NCBI GenBank assembly: GCA_016342355.1
Contig: JAEINP010000029.1
Coordinates: 1 to 63,016 of the forward strand
DNA: 63,016 bases
Origin: Desulfatibacillum sp.
GTDB taxonomy: Bacteria; Desulfobacterota; Desulfobacteria; Desulfobacterales; Desulfatibacillaceae
Direction: 5' to 3'
Shown: positions 16,592 to 25,811 of the stretch, piece by piece
Numbering within the stretch: the first letter of the stretch is position 1
How the letters are laid out: each line of letters opens with the position of its first letter
The notes under the pieces: generated by a model
Seen by the model: the letters and a program-made list of their open reading frames with translations, nothing else
Databases searched by the model: none
What the model was told of the DNA's origin: nothing
Translations under genes and position numbers: made by a program

Positions 16592-17635
16592 TTATTGCAC
16601 TGAGTGGATGGAGCCAGCAGGCTGTGACGCTGTTTTGATGCTTTCCATTTTTGAAAATAGGGGCATGGCCATCTCCCTATACAGAAATGAAGCCAACTCC
16701 CCATGCCCGGCGGCGGAGAGGTGCCCGTCAACCCGAGGGTGCATTTTCATTATGGAATCAATAAACAAGACAGACTCGGGCTTAAAAGCCCGCTTTAGCT
16801 CGGGGATTTTAATCAAAACGTCATAATCCCGGGGCTTTGAAAAGGCCAAAAACAAGGGGATTTTTTTTGAATCGCAAATATTCGATAGTTGGAGGAGTCC
16901 CGTCTTCATCCGCTCAACCTGAACCAGCGAATACCGCGTTCTTTTCTCTCTATTTTCCTTTAACCTTTCGAAAAAGAAATAGCTTTGAAAAACCAGTGCT
17001 GAGCGGAAGCTCTGAAAAACCCTTAAAGACACGAGGCTCTTGGAACGAAAAAAATCATTGGGGTTTACCCAATACAAAACAGCATGGCATGCATATTTTT
17101 CCAGCATTATCTCACCCTGCCAAGCCACATTCTCCGCATTGTAGCCTGGCGCCCCCATGTTTATAACTTCCAACCGATCGTCCATTTTTTCCAAAAGATG
17201 TTGAAAAGTCTGGGTTGAGTTTACAGACCACCCAAATACTTCACTGTCGCCTAACGTAGCGATTCGCAAACGATTTTCAGGAATCTCCGTAAGAACCAAC
17301 CCGTCCTCACGTAAGCCTTGCCCGTTGATTTGGTAATGGACAGGCTCAGGTAAGGTTCCGTGCAATCCCCAAAATAAATAATGCGCGTTGGGCTTAAGGG
17401 CATATCCCCTTTGATCGTTGACTGGCATAATATACTCGCTCATGCGGGGCAAGGGGGGGCAGGTCCACCGCACTATGATCTCCCCCGTGAAAAGCAGGAA
17501 CCCTATCCAAACAATCCATAGTACGGCCTTTTTCCATCTTGAGTTGAACACTGAGTATTCCATACGCATGTTCCCATTTATTTTGCATAGAGAGCTATTT
17601 TGGGGACTTGAAGAGATTTTGAACATTTTCTTCAA
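16592..17635 (-). CDS. membrane-anchored SGNH-hydrolase-like protein
   Basis: About 347 residues if the TTG at 17635 (AAGGAG 5 nt upstream) is the start; ATGs at 17569 and 17563 are alternatives. A single N-terminal anchor (KAVLWIVWIGFLLFTGEIIV) precedes an SGNH-type domain with GDSEVFG (Ser nucleophile block), GAPGYN (Gly/Asn block), VNPND, and a C-terminal DGHLSAAGH supplying the Asp-His pair. Such proteins de-acylate or acetylate cell-surface sugars and lipids (AlgJ/AlgX-like or esterase). The 5' end overlaps the preceding radical SAM gene by about 41 nt, implying coupling. It is likely periplasmic. It could be an acyl-transfer or removal step for the product of the locus, which is inference. 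Confidence 0.75.
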   Translation of the reverse strand: MKKMFKISSSPQNSSLCKINGNMRMEYSVFNSRWKKAVLWIVWIGFLLFTGEIIVRWTCPPLPRMSEYIMPVNDQRGYALKPNAHYLFWGLHGTLPEPVHYQINGQGLREDGLVLTEIPENRLRIATLGDSEVFGWSVNSTQTFQHLLEKMDDRLEVINMGAPGYNAENVAWQGEIMLEKYACHAVLYWVNPNDFFRSKSLVSLRVFQSFRSALVFQSYFFFERLKENREKRTRYSLVQVERMKTGLLQLSNICDSKKIPLFLAFSKPRDYDVLIKIPELKRAFKPESVLFIDSIMKMHPRVDGHLSAAGHGELASFLYREMAMPLFSKMESIKTASQPAGSIHSVQ

Positions 17636-19040
17636 AAAAACTCCTTACAACCACCCCACCGCCCCGCAACATGTTCCAGGGCGAAATTCTTCCCCCGGCA
17701 AGGTGCCTGGCGATCAGTCCCGGACGCACGTAAAACCGAAAAAAAGCCCGCTTGTGAAGCCGGATCAACTCCTGGTCTGTTACGCCCCGGGGCGTGTACA
17801 CAATCCCTTCCCCGTTCCGGGGTTCGTAATTGCTGGAAAACAGTTCCCACGGCGGCATGTCCCGGCCCCTGTATATCTCATCGAAAAACCGGGACCCGGG
17901 GTAAGGAACGGCCCGGTTGAATTTGGCAAAATCCAGGCTGATGCCCCTGGCGAATGCAATGGTTTTTTCCATGGTTTGGCGGGTTTCCCCGGGAAGTCCC
18001 AGCATGAAGAGACCCAGGGTAGTCACCCCCTCGGCCCGGGCTGCAGCCACTGCCTGCTTTCCTGCATCCAGGTCAACCCCGGGTTTGATGCGGGCAAGCA
18101 CCTCCTGGTCCCCGGACTCCAGGCCGAACAATACCATGGAAAGGCCCGCTTGCTTGAGCATCCGCAGCAGGGGACGGTCCACCAGGTCCACCCGGGTTTC
18201 CGTAATCCACTGGATTTTTTTATGAAGGCCCCGTGATGTCATTTCCCGGCAAAAAATCTTGGCGTCCTGCCGGGTCAGGGGAAAAATGGCGTCGCAGAAC
18301 CAGAACAGGTCCACTCCCGTTTTGTTATGAACGGTCTCGATTTCATCCGCCACCTTTACCATGTTCCGTTTACGAAGCGTTGGACTCATGACGTTTTGGG
18401 CGCAAAAATAGCACCGGAACGGGCACCCCCGAGAGGCCAGGATCGGCAGCAAACGTTTTTTAAAGGCAAACAATGGGGGCGTCTGGTAACGATCCAGGTC
18501 AAAAAGATGCCAGGCAGGCAAAGGCAGGGCATCCAGGTCTTGCACAGGCGACCCGGGAGGATTGGTGCAGACTGAGCCGTTATTCAAATAGCTCAATCCC
18601 GGCACGTCCTCCGGGCCTATCCTGCCCTCCAGGCAGTCGTCCAGGGCTTGTATGGCCTTTTCGCCTTCTCCATGAATGACGTAATCGGCAAGATCTTGTT
18701 CCATAAGTTCCCTGGCGAACAGGGTGGCGTGGATGTTGCCTAATACGATCTTTACCCCCGGGACCGCCATTCGAAGGGCAGGCGCCATGGTTTTTAAAGC
18801 GTCGGCGGTAGGCGTAAGGCAGGAGATTCCCACCACCTGGGGCTGGAATAGGGCGGCCTTTTCCACAAGGCTCAGACCGGGGGAGGCAAAACCATCATAA
18901 ATGCCGACCTCAGCGCCCCGTTCCTCAAGGGAGGCTGCCAGGTAGGCCAGACCCATGGGGATGAACGGCACCATCACTTTTTCATACTTTCCCAGGACGG
19001 AGAATTCTTCGGGCCTGGGGTTGACCAGCAGCCATTTCAT
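17595..19040 (-). CDS. B12-binding-type radical SAM protein
   Basis: A 481-residue close paralogue of the UGA-interrupted gene at 13654, alignable without gaps over the central region. The cobalamin-type domain contains VVGISCLTPTADALKTM and VKIVLGNIHATLFA. The cluster motif ASRGCPFRCYFCAQ gives Cys206, Cys210 and Cys213. The C-terminal segment has LFMLGLPGETRQTMEKTI and AVPYPGSRFFDE, typical of the family. Its ATG overlaps the upstream stop (ATGA), and its 3' end overlaps the SGNH gene, so four or five minus-strand genes here form one tightly packed operon. Reaction unknown; probably methylation or ring or chain rearrangement of a lipid-type substrate. Confidence 0.9.
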   Translation of the reverse strand: MKWLLVNPRPEEFSVLGKYEKVMVPFIPMGLAYLAASLEERGAEVGIYDGFASPGLSLVEKAALFQPQVVGISCLTPTADALKTMAPALRMAVPGVKIVLGNIHATLFARELMEQDLADYVIHGEGEKAIQALDDCLEGRIGPEDVPGLSYLNNGSVCTNPPGSPVQDLDALPLPAWHLFDLDRYQTPPLFAFKKRLLPILASRGCPFRCYFCAQNVMSPTLRKRNMVKVADEIETVHNKTGVDLFWFCDAIFPLTRQDAKIFCREMTSRGLHKKIQWITETRVDLVDRPLLRMLKQAGLSMVLFGLESGDQEVLARIKPGVDLDAGKQAVAAARAEGVTTLGLFMLGLPGETRQTMEKTIAFARGISLDFAKFNRAVPYPGSRFFDEIYRGRDMPPWELFSSNYEPRNGEGIVYTPRGVTDQELIRLHKRAFFRFYVRPGLIARHLAGGRISPWNMLRGGGVVVRSFFEENVQNLFKSPK

Positions 19041-20902
19041 GGTTTTTCCTCGGGTTGGGGCGAATCAGAAGTCTGCTCTTTTAGCTCGTTCAAAAGGCAT
19101 TCGCAAGAAATCAGGCTTGCAGTTTCCCCTATTTTTATTTTGCAAGGGCTTTCCAGTTTGTCCAGGTAGTATTTGCTTTGCCTGCGCTGCTCCATGGCCT
19201 GATTATAGGGGTCGAACAGGCGGCCTGTCTCCTCGGGCGTGTACATATCCGGCTCCCCCAGTATATATTTGTTTTTTGGATTTTGCCCGCACCATTGCCG
19301 CAATTTTTCCGGCCCGTTGCTGTATAGAAGATCCACGTCCCTGGCATAGGCCGCAATAATATCCGAGGTATAGGGCTTGGCCCCGATCCGCACCAACTCC
19401 CGGGCTGTAGATGTGCCCTTGCCTGTCATGATCAGCACAAAATCCGCTGTCTGGGGGTGGCATAATACCTCGGCGCCCGGCGGCAGATCCCTTATGGCAC
19501 GCATGACCTTTTCATCGGTATAGGAATGATACCCCAAGTCCAGCGCCCAGCACCCATACAGCACGGCGCAACTCCCCAAAATCGCCCCCAGTTGCCGCCG
19601 GTGCTTGAATTCACCCAGACTAAACAGCCTTGCCACATACAAAACCGTGAGCACCGGGGCCAGAATGGCAAAGGTTTTCTGCAACTGCCTTCCCGGGTCC
19701 AGAACCATGACGAAAATTTTGTAGCTGGCCATATGGACTATGAGAAAGGCGGCCACCGATGAGGGGATTAAAATTTTCAACTCCATGGGAATTGGGGATT
19801 TTCGGGTGTATTTGGGCAAAACCACCCATCCCAGGGAGGCCAGGGCGCAAAACCAGCAGACAGCCAGAAAAAAATACCTCTCTCGGAAAGAAGCGATGCT
19901 TCCGATCGCCAGAAACAAAACCGTTATCCAAAGCATCCATGGCTGTACGGCATGCCTGGGCATCCTGGCGAAAACCAGCCCGGTCGCGCACAGACCCAAA
20001 ATGCAAACTATGATTGTAATCTCAAACTGAAAACCAGTACTGGTCCAGTAATTGAACACATTGAATTGAAACCATTCCACAAGGCTTTGATTACCAAGCC
20101 TGCCAATGAGTTTGGGAATATCCAGGTTGGGGGAAAAGTCACCCCGGACCAGCACAGACAGCATTTCGGAGTAGGACATGGGGTGGAGATTAAAGGCCGC
20201 AAAACTGGTTAAGGATTTTATGACCATATAGGCTGTGGAAGTGACAAACCCCAAAATCAGCACGCCCGCCCGGAACCAGGTTGTTTCCTTGTCCCGCCAA
20301 GCCCAGGCTGTGGCGAAAAACAGGGAAATCCCCAGGACAGGCAGAATCACGGGATACACAATCGAAGTCAGCAACAGAACCCCGGAAATGGCGGCGGGGG
20401 ATCGTTTTCGCAAGGCCATGCACCACAGCCCAAGCAGGAGCACATTACTACTGCGAGCCAGGCCGGAAGGAATGATATGGTTGATGGTGTTGAGCAGGAC
20501 TATGGCCAGGGCGGCCCAAGACCCCAAAACCTGTCCCAGAGGTTTTTTCAGGTACACGGCCCAGACCGCGTAGCTTATGGGCAACATGCAAAACGCCCAA
20601 AATTTGGAAGCTGCAAGAAACGGGTACGCCACCCCCAGGGCTTGAAAAAGCCCGGCCAGGGCTACGAAAATCAGCCGGATTCCCAAAACCACCGCGTGGG
20701 CCGCCTGCAACTCCCCGCCAGGTGTTTTGACAGGAACACCGCCGTTCACATATTGGTGTAGGGAAAAATAATGAGTCAAATCGTCGCAGAAACTGTAGGG
20801 ATGGGCAAGCATGCGGGCCAGGACCGAGGCCATGAGCACAAACAACAGCGCATGGGCAAGGTATTGGGCCGGAAAAGGGCCGCTGCGGGGGTGATTATCC
20901 AT
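19037..20902 (-). CDS. multi-spanning membrane protein, GT-C/GT39-like
   Basis: A 621-residue protein with roughly 10-12 hydrophobic segments. The first loop (PYSFCDDLTHYFSLHQY) carries an Asp-Asp pair near the N-terminus, as expected for the catalytic acid of GT-C glycosyltransferases that use polyprenyl-phosphate sugars. A soluble C-terminal part of about 150 residues follows. The start at 20902 overlaps the GT2 stop by one base (TGATG), with AGGA just upstream; the open frame continues upstream but inside the GT2 gene. The end overlaps the downstream radical SAM start. Assignment to GT-C is by topology and context, not by a family-specific motif. Confidence 0.65.
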   Translation of the reverse strand: MDNHPRSGPFPAQYLAHALLFVLMASVLARMLAHPYSFCDDLTHYFSLHQYVNGGVPVKTPGGELQAAHAVVLGIRLIFVALAGLFQALGVAYPFLAASKFWAFCMLPISYAVWAVYLKKPLGQVLGSWAALAIVLLNTINHIIPSGLARSSNVLLLGLWCMALRKRSPAAISGVLLLTSIVYPVILPVLGISLFFATAWAWRDKETTWFRAGVLILGFVTSTAYMVIKSLTSFAAFNLHPMSYSEMLSVLVRGDFSPNLDIPKLIGRLGNQSLVEWFQFNVFNYWTSTGFQFEITIIVCILGLCATGLVFARMPRHAVQPWMLWITVLFLAIGSIASFRERYFFLAVCWFCALASLGWVVLPKYTRKSPIPMELKILIPSSVAAFLIVHMASYKIFVMVLDPGRQLQKTFAILAPVLTVLYVARLFSLGEFKHRRQLGAILGSCAVLYGCWALDLGYHSYTDEKVMRAIRDLPPGAEVLCHPQTADFVLIMTGKGTSTARELVRIGAKPYTSDIIAAYARDVDLLYSNGPEKLRQWCGQNPKNKYILGEPDMYTPEETGRLFDPYNQAMEQRRQSKYYLDKLESPCKIKIGETASLISCECLLNELKEQTSDSPQPEEKP

Positions 20903-21651
20903 CAATCCTGCTTCCCCCGATCCTGCGCGTTCCCTGCCGTGTCCAGCGGCGCAAAGGTGCGTGACATCAGCCACCGGGCTCCCGCCAGATCCCGGACAAC
21001 CTCGGGCAAGCGATCCCTGACGCCAAAATGGCTGGCGCCCTGCCCTCTTTCCCTATGATTGACACCCATTTGAACCACATGCAACCCTTGCCTCTGGGCG
21101 AAGGGCCCTACAAACCGGTGTCCGCCATGGATGGGCCAGAAGCAACATTCCCTGGCCGTGGTCTTGAAAACCCGCAAGGTGCATCCTGCGTCCTGGATGG
21201 TGTCGGACAACACCTTCCTCCGAACTTTATTGGATATCCTGGATGCCAGGCGTTTTGCCAGGGTGTCTTTCCGATTCCACCGGATGCCGCAGACCATATC
21301 GGCTTTTGAGGACGCCAATACAGCCACCATGCCAGGCAGGTCCGCGGGATCGTTTTGCAAATCTGCGTCCAGGGTGGCGATCACCTCGCCCCGGGCATCC
21401 ATGACCCCCTGGTAAAGGGCCGCGCTCATGCCCCGGTGTTCCAAGACAAGACGGCGCACAAACTCCGGGCCGGAATCAACCACCCGGGCCGTGTTGTCCG
21501 TACTTCCGTCATCCGCGATAACCCATTCCACACTGGCGCACAAGTCTGAGAGCCGGGGAATCTGCCGCGTGATTTCAGGTATAAGGATTCCTAAATTGTC
21601 TCCCTCGTTAAAGGCTGGGGAGACAATGGACAACATTTTGAATTTTTTCAC
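20902..21651 (-). CDS. GT2 glycosyltransferase, polyprenyl-phosphate sugar synthase type
   Basis: A 249-residue GT-A enzyme. The N-terminal nucleotide-binding region (IVSPAFNEGDNLGIL, VEWVIADDGSTDNT) and the metal-binding block DADLQNDPAD match dolichyl/undecaprenyl-phosphate mannose or glucose synthases (ArnC/DPM1-like), without C-terminal membrane helices. The GTG at 21651 is chosen because GGAGGG precedes it by about 6 nt. It begins a minus-strand operon with the GT-C-like protein, a B12 radical SAM enzyme and the SGNH-like protein. It likely transfers a sugar from a nucleotide donor to polyprenyl phosphate on the cytoplasmic face. Sugar identity is unknown. Confidence 0.88.
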   Translation of the reverse strand: MKKFKMLSIVSPAFNEGDNLGILIPEITRQIPRLSDLCASVEWVIADDGSTDNTARVVDSGPEFVRRLVLEHRGMSAALYQGVMDARGEVIATLDADLQNDPADLPGMVAVLASSKADMVCGIRWNRKDTLAKRLASRISNKVRRKVLSDTIQDAGCTLRVFKTTARECCFWPIHGGHRFVGPFAQRQGLHVVQMGVNHRERGQGASHFGVRDRLPEVVRDLAGARWLMSRTFAPLDTAGNAQDRGKQD

Positions 21652-21843
21652 CAAATCCCTCCAAGGGGCGGGAAACACAAGCAACCAAAGGCCTTCCCGC
21701 AGCAGGCTGCACACCCCGCGCGCTTGTTACAGGAATAATCTATTTTCAAACATATATAGTTGTTGTATATAAATCAAGAGGGTTGGGAACAGCTTCAGGC
21801 CAGACAATCCTGGCGTCTTTCCACTACGTGTTGGAGAATCATC

Positions 21844-22173
21844 ATGATAGTAAGTGTGCAGCACTTGTCCGTGCTGGCTGCTCCCTTTTCAGGAAGCGTC
21901 GGCTGGTGGCTGGCTGTGGGATTCCTGGGCCAGGCCCTGTTCGGCAGCCGGTTTTTACTCCAATGGATCGTGAGCGAACTAAAGAAGGAAAGCTCCATTC
22001 CTCTGGCTTTCTGGTATTTGAGCCTGGCTGGCGGCGCCACCCTTTTGGTTTACGCCATTTACAGAAAGGACCCGGTATTCATTGTGGGGCAGGCTGGAGG
22101 CTTGTTTATATATGCCCGGAACCTGGTGCTGATTCACAGAAAACGGGCCGGGCCTGTCAATCAAGGAGGATGA
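21844..22173 (+). CDS. LAB_N (lipid-A-disaccharide synthase N-terminal-like) membrane protein
   Basis: A 109-residue protein with three or four membrane segments, matching the LAB_N family through FLGQALFGSRFLLQWIVSE and AFWYLSLAGGATLLVYAIYR. Stand-alone LAB_N proteins are commonly encoded beside GT2 and GT39 glycosyltransferases and are thought to help move or present polyprenyl-phosphate sugars; the exact role is not settled. The ATG at 21844 has GGAGA about 7 nt upstream. It is divergent from the GT2 operon over a 192-nt AT-rich region and overlaps the next membrane transferase by ATGA. Confidence 0.85.
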   Translation: MIVSVQHLSVLAAPFSGSVGWWLAVGFLGQALFGSRFLLQWIVSELKKESSIPLAFWYLSLAGGATLLVYAIYRKDPVFIVGQAGGLFIYARNLVLIHRKRAGPVNQGG

Positions 22174-23747
22174 ATATTTTTTGCCGTCACGCCTTCAACA
22201 TCCCATTTAGCGTTCAATCGCCCAAAACGGTTGGAATCCTGCTCTTTTTTGCCAGCTTGGCGGCCACGGTTTTGGGAGGTTTGATGACTCCTGGGGGATA
22301 CCATACTTTTTTTGACGAAGGCTCCACGCTCCATGCGGCCCAACGCCTTGCCGACGGGGAGCAATTATACAGCGATCTGCTTTATTTCAAAGGGCCCTTA
22401 TCCTACTATGGCTTGGCGCTGATATTTATTTGCTTTGGGCCAGGGCTGGCCCAGGCCCGTCTATCCGGCGCTGCGCTGGTTTCCCTGGTGTTGGTCCTTT
22501 CCTTTTGTCTGGCATGGCGAATCCGGCCCAGGGAGGCGTGCCAAAGGGGTCTTTCTCCCATAGCCTATGCCGGGATTGTATTTTTATTAGCGGGTGCATT
22601 GATCATACAAAGGGTCAGTTGGCATAATTCCTGGTGCGCCGCCGCCCTTAGCCTCGCGGCCATCCTTGCCTGCCTTTGGGCTGAAAAAAAGAGGCGCCCC
22701 ATGGCCTGGATACTGTCCGGGCTTCTGGTTGGGTTGGCCTTTCTCACCAAGCAATCCTTTGGGCTATGCCTTTTCGGGGGGGTGGTTTTTCATCGCATCC
22801 TCCTGGGATTCCTTACAAAAAATCCCCATGAAGCCAGATTTCTGATCCCCTGGCTGAAAGGCGTGTTCCTTGCCCTGGCCGGATGGGCGCTATTCGCCCT
22901 GATAGCCGGTAATCTTAGGGATTTTCTATATCTTACGATTATCTATCCCCTCACTGCGAAGGGCCTTGTATCCGGACTGGCCCATTCCCTGCCTCCTGTT
23001 GTTTTTGGCAGGGAAACCCTTTTGTTTTACGGATTTCCTCTTTTACTGCTGGCCCTGGCGGTCCATGCAGGATGCAGGACAACCCGGGGAAGCCGCAGCC
23101 ATAGAATCTTATTTGCATACAGTGTGCTGGCTCTTTGCGTTTATGGCGCCTTGTTTCCCCGCTCCGACATGGGACACTTGAGGCCTTTGCTGCCCATAGC
23201 CTTGCCTGCATTGCTTTATGTTGCGGACAATGCCATAGCCCGGATTCCCGGGTGGTGGCGCGTCCTGCCTGTATTGGCTCTGGCGGGGATGTTTGCCGTT
23301 TTCCTGGATGCGCCCCTTGTCCTTTCTCTGTCCAAGGGGGTCCCCCTATCCATGGAAAGGGGCCTGGGAGTTAAAACAGACCCTGAAACCACGGCCATAT
23401 TGAATGAACTGGTTGAGGAAATACAGGCCAGGACTCTTCCCGGAGAGGCCATATTTGTTGTTCCGTGGGCGCCCCTGGTGTATTTGCTGGCAGATCGTCC
23501 CAACCCCACAAGGGTGCGGATTATCTGGCCTGGTCAATGGGACAGCAGGGATTACCAGTTGGAAACTATCCGGGACTTGGAAAAGGCACGGGTCAGGACC
23601 ATCATCCGGGTCCAGGGTCTTAAGGTGATCCACCAACAGGATTTTGCACAATATGCGTCCCTGGTTCATGGGTATATCGGGACAAACTATACCTCGGTCA
23701 AGGCCATAGGACGGTTTGAAATTTTGGACCGAAAACAGGCTGGTTAG
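22170..23747 (+). CDS. GT39-like integral membrane glycosyltransferase
   Basis: A 525-residue protein with about 11 membrane segments and a periplasmic-type tail. The first loop YHTFFDEGSTLHAAQRLADG followed by LYSDLLYFKGPLSYY matches ArnT/PMT-type (GT-C) enzymes, in which an acidic residue pair after the first helix is catalytic. It would take a sugar from polyprenyl phosphate and attach it to an acceptor outside the cytoplasmic membrane. The ATG is part of an ATGA overlap with the LAB_N gene; the AAGGAGG is directly adjacent, so initiation probably depends on coupling. Together with GT2 and LAB_N it makes a typical lipid-sugar transfer trio. Confidence 0.8.
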   Translation: MNIFCRHAFNIPFSVQSPKTVGILLFFASLAATVLGGLMTPGGYHTFFDEGSTLHAAQRLADGEQLYSDLLYFKGPLSYYGLALIFICFGPGLAQARLSGAALVSLVLVLSFCLAWRIRPREACQRGLSPIAYAGIVFLLAGALIIQRVSWHNSWCAAALSLAAILACLWAEKKRRPMAWILSGLLVGLAFLTKQSFGLCLFGGVVFHRILLGFLTKNPHEARFLIPWLKGVFLALAGWALFALIAGNLRDFLYLTIIYPLTAKGLVSGLAHSLPPVVFGRETLLFYGFPLLLLALAVHAGCRTTRGSRSHRILFAYSVLALCVYGALFPRSDMGHLRPLLPIALPALLYVADNAIARIPGWWRVLPVLALAGMFAVFLDAPLVLSLSKGVPLSMERGLGVKTDPETTAILNELVEEIQARTLPGEAIFVVPWAPLVYLLADRPNPTRVRIIWPGQWDSRDYQLETIRDLEKARVRTIIRVQGLKVIHQQDFAQYASLVHGYIGTNYTSVKAIGRFEILDRKQAG

Positions 23748-23820
23748 CCAACGGACTGTTCCCGAGGCTTTCATCACCGGATTTTTGTATTGCGATTTTT
23801 ACACGATTATAAGGGAAAAA

Positions 23821-25410
23821 ATGAACAACCTGTCCAATACTCTTGAAGGAAAATCAGGCATAAAGACCCTGTTTCTCAGGTCTCCACGCCATGTATGGCC
23901 CATTTTGAACGAAAGCGATAACTTTCTCCTGCCCCTGGCCTACCCCACCCTGGCGGCGTATCTGCGGGAGCATGTGCCCGGGGTGGATATCACGATCCTG
24001 GATTGCTGTGTGCAGGAGATGGGCTGGAAATCCCTGGCCAAATATTTGCGTGAAACCCAGCCGGATATCGTGGCCATTGGGGAGAAAACCGTTTATTGCC
24101 ACGAAGGTTTCAAGGCTTTTGAACTGGTAAAAAAGGAAGCGCCCAAGGCGGTCACCATTGCAGGCGGGGTAATGTACACCGCCCTGCCCGACTGGACCCT
24201 GAACACGTGCAAGGCCATTGACTACGTGGTTCTTTTTGAGGGAGAGGAAACCCTGCGGGACCTTGTATCCACACTTCGGGACGGGGGAGATCCGTCAACT
24301 GTCCGGGGGATAGCGTACCGGGACGAGGACGGCGTTCCCGCACTCACCCCGGCCCGACCCCTCATCGAAAATCTGGACGACCTTCCCATGCCCGCCTATG
24401 ACCTGTCCGGGCTGGAGCACTACAAGCCCTTTGGCCATTTGTGGCCCAGAGCCATCACCGTGCAAAGAAGCCGGGGCTGCATTGCCAACTGCAATTTCTG
24501 CTCATGGCGGGTACAGGAAGGAAGGCCCCAACTGGTGGATGGCAAGTACGTCTCCCATCAGGCGTACCGGAGTAAAAGCGTACAACGGATGGCCGATGAA
24601 ATCGAATGGCTCTACAAGGATTTCGGCATCCGCTACCTTTTTTGGGTGGACGGGACATGGAACGCGGATAACGAATGGCTGGCTGCGTTTTCGGAGGAAA
24701 TCCTCCGGCGCGACATCAAGCTCGACGGTTGGTGGGCCTTTGTGCGGGCCGACAAACTGGTGGAACAGGACGCGGCGGGCATTCTGCCCCTCATGGTCAA
24801 GGCGGGATTTCGCCATACCCTCCTGGGCGCGGAGCACGATTCCCAGGAAAGTCTGGACTATGTCAACAAAGGGGTCAAAGATTTCAACGTCACCAAACAG
24901 GCCTTCAGGATACTGGCCGAAAAGCATCCGGAAGTCTTTCGCCAGGCGACCTACATTACCGGACTGCCCAATGATACCGTGGATTCCATCAAGGGACTGC
25001 TAAAACACGCCCATGACTGCAACCTGGATTTCGCCGCGTTTCACCCCATACAACCATTTCCCGGCACCGAATTCTATACCTGGGCCTTGCAGGAAGGATT
25101 GGTGGAGGAAACCAATTTCGAAAAATTCGACATGTTCTACCCTTCCATGCGCACTTACCATTGCAGTAGGGCCGAGGTGGCTGAAGCCACCCAATGGTGC
25201 TACAAGAATTTTGTGGCAAAAAAACCTTTCCAGTACCTTGGCCGCATGTTTTCACCTTATCCCATAAGAAAGGATCTTCATAGGTGGTTTGCGTTCGCCA
25301 TCATGCGGGTTATTCTGAAGGACCTGAAAAACTCCCTGACCCAGGGCACAAGATTCAAGGGTTTTTCGGGCATTGACACCTTATGGAAGCCGGACTGGTA
25401 TGATGAGTGA
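23821..25410 (+). CDS. B12-binding-type radical SAM protein
   Basis: A 529-residue protein with an N-terminal cobalamin-type domain (TLFLRSPRHVWPI, AYPTLAAYLREH, VAIGEKTVYCHEG, AIDYVVLFEGEETL) and the radical SAM motif SRGCIANCNFCSWR (Cys220, Cys224, Cys227). The sequence is of the BchE-like class of anaerobic cyclases and methylases. The ATG at 23821 has AAGGGA 5 nt upstream; the open frame extends 35 codons further but overlaps the GT39 gene. It is the last gene of the plus-strand arm and is only distantly similar to the other four B12-type enzymes in this window, so it probably acts on a different substrate or position. Confidence 0.88.
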   Translation: MNNLSNTLEGKSGIKTLFLRSPRHVWPILNESDNFLLPLAYPTLAAYLREHVPGVDITILDCCVQEMGWKSLAKYLRETQPDIVAIGEKTVYCHEGFKAFELVKKEAPKAVTIAGGVMYTALPDWTLNTCKAIDYVVLFEGEETLRDLVSTLRDGGDPSTVRGIAYRDEDGVPALTPARPLIENLDDLPMPAYDLSGLEHYKPFGHLWPRAITVQRSRGCIANCNFCSWRVQEGRPQLVDGKYVSHQAYRSKSVQRMADEIEWLYKDFGIRYLFWVDGTWNADNEWLAAFSEEILRRDIKLDGWWAFVRADKLVEQDAAGILPLMVKAGFRHTLLGAEHDSQESLDYVNKGVKDFNVTKQAFRILAEKHPEVFRQATYITGLPNDTVDSIKGLLKHAHDCNLDFAAFHPIQPFPGTEFYTWALQEGLVEETNFEKFDMFYPSMRTYHCSRAEVAEATQWCYKNFVAKKPFQYLGRMFSPYPIRKDLHRWFAFAIMRVILKDLKNSLTQGTRFKGFSGIDTLWKPDWYDE

Positions 25411-25811
25411 TCCCCAGATCACAAACCGGAATCATAAGACCCTGCCATGACATGATTGGGGCTGAATTTTCTTTGGAAGAGAAGGCGAAGGAGGGCTATT
25501 TGGCCGTACGCCCTGAATTCTGAATATTTTCCATTTCGATTCATACTCATAAGAATATCATTGTTTAAGGTAATCTTCCGAGGATATCTCGTCCTTCAAA
25601 AGCCAATCAATCGCTTTTTTCCGGCATGGCACGGGAATCAACCTATTTTCATTGCCAAGCAGCCCGGGGCTTTGCTACGACATTAGCAAAAGACCGGTGC
25701 ATGCATCCCATCTTAAACCGGCCAGTCAGACAACGGTTTTTCATTTTGTAAAAGCCGCTTTCACTATTCGCCTAATACACGATGGGCTTAGGCCCGCAGC
25801 AGGAGGGTTGG
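25411..25811. other. 400-nt gap, no gene recognised
   Basis: It separates the radical SAM/glycosyltransferase locus from the DUF2889 pair. The DNA is AT-richer than its flanks. No long hairpin, repeat, RNA gene or well-placed promoter was found by eye. A promoter for the DUF2889 genes must lie here if they are not read through from upstream. Confidence 0.4.
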
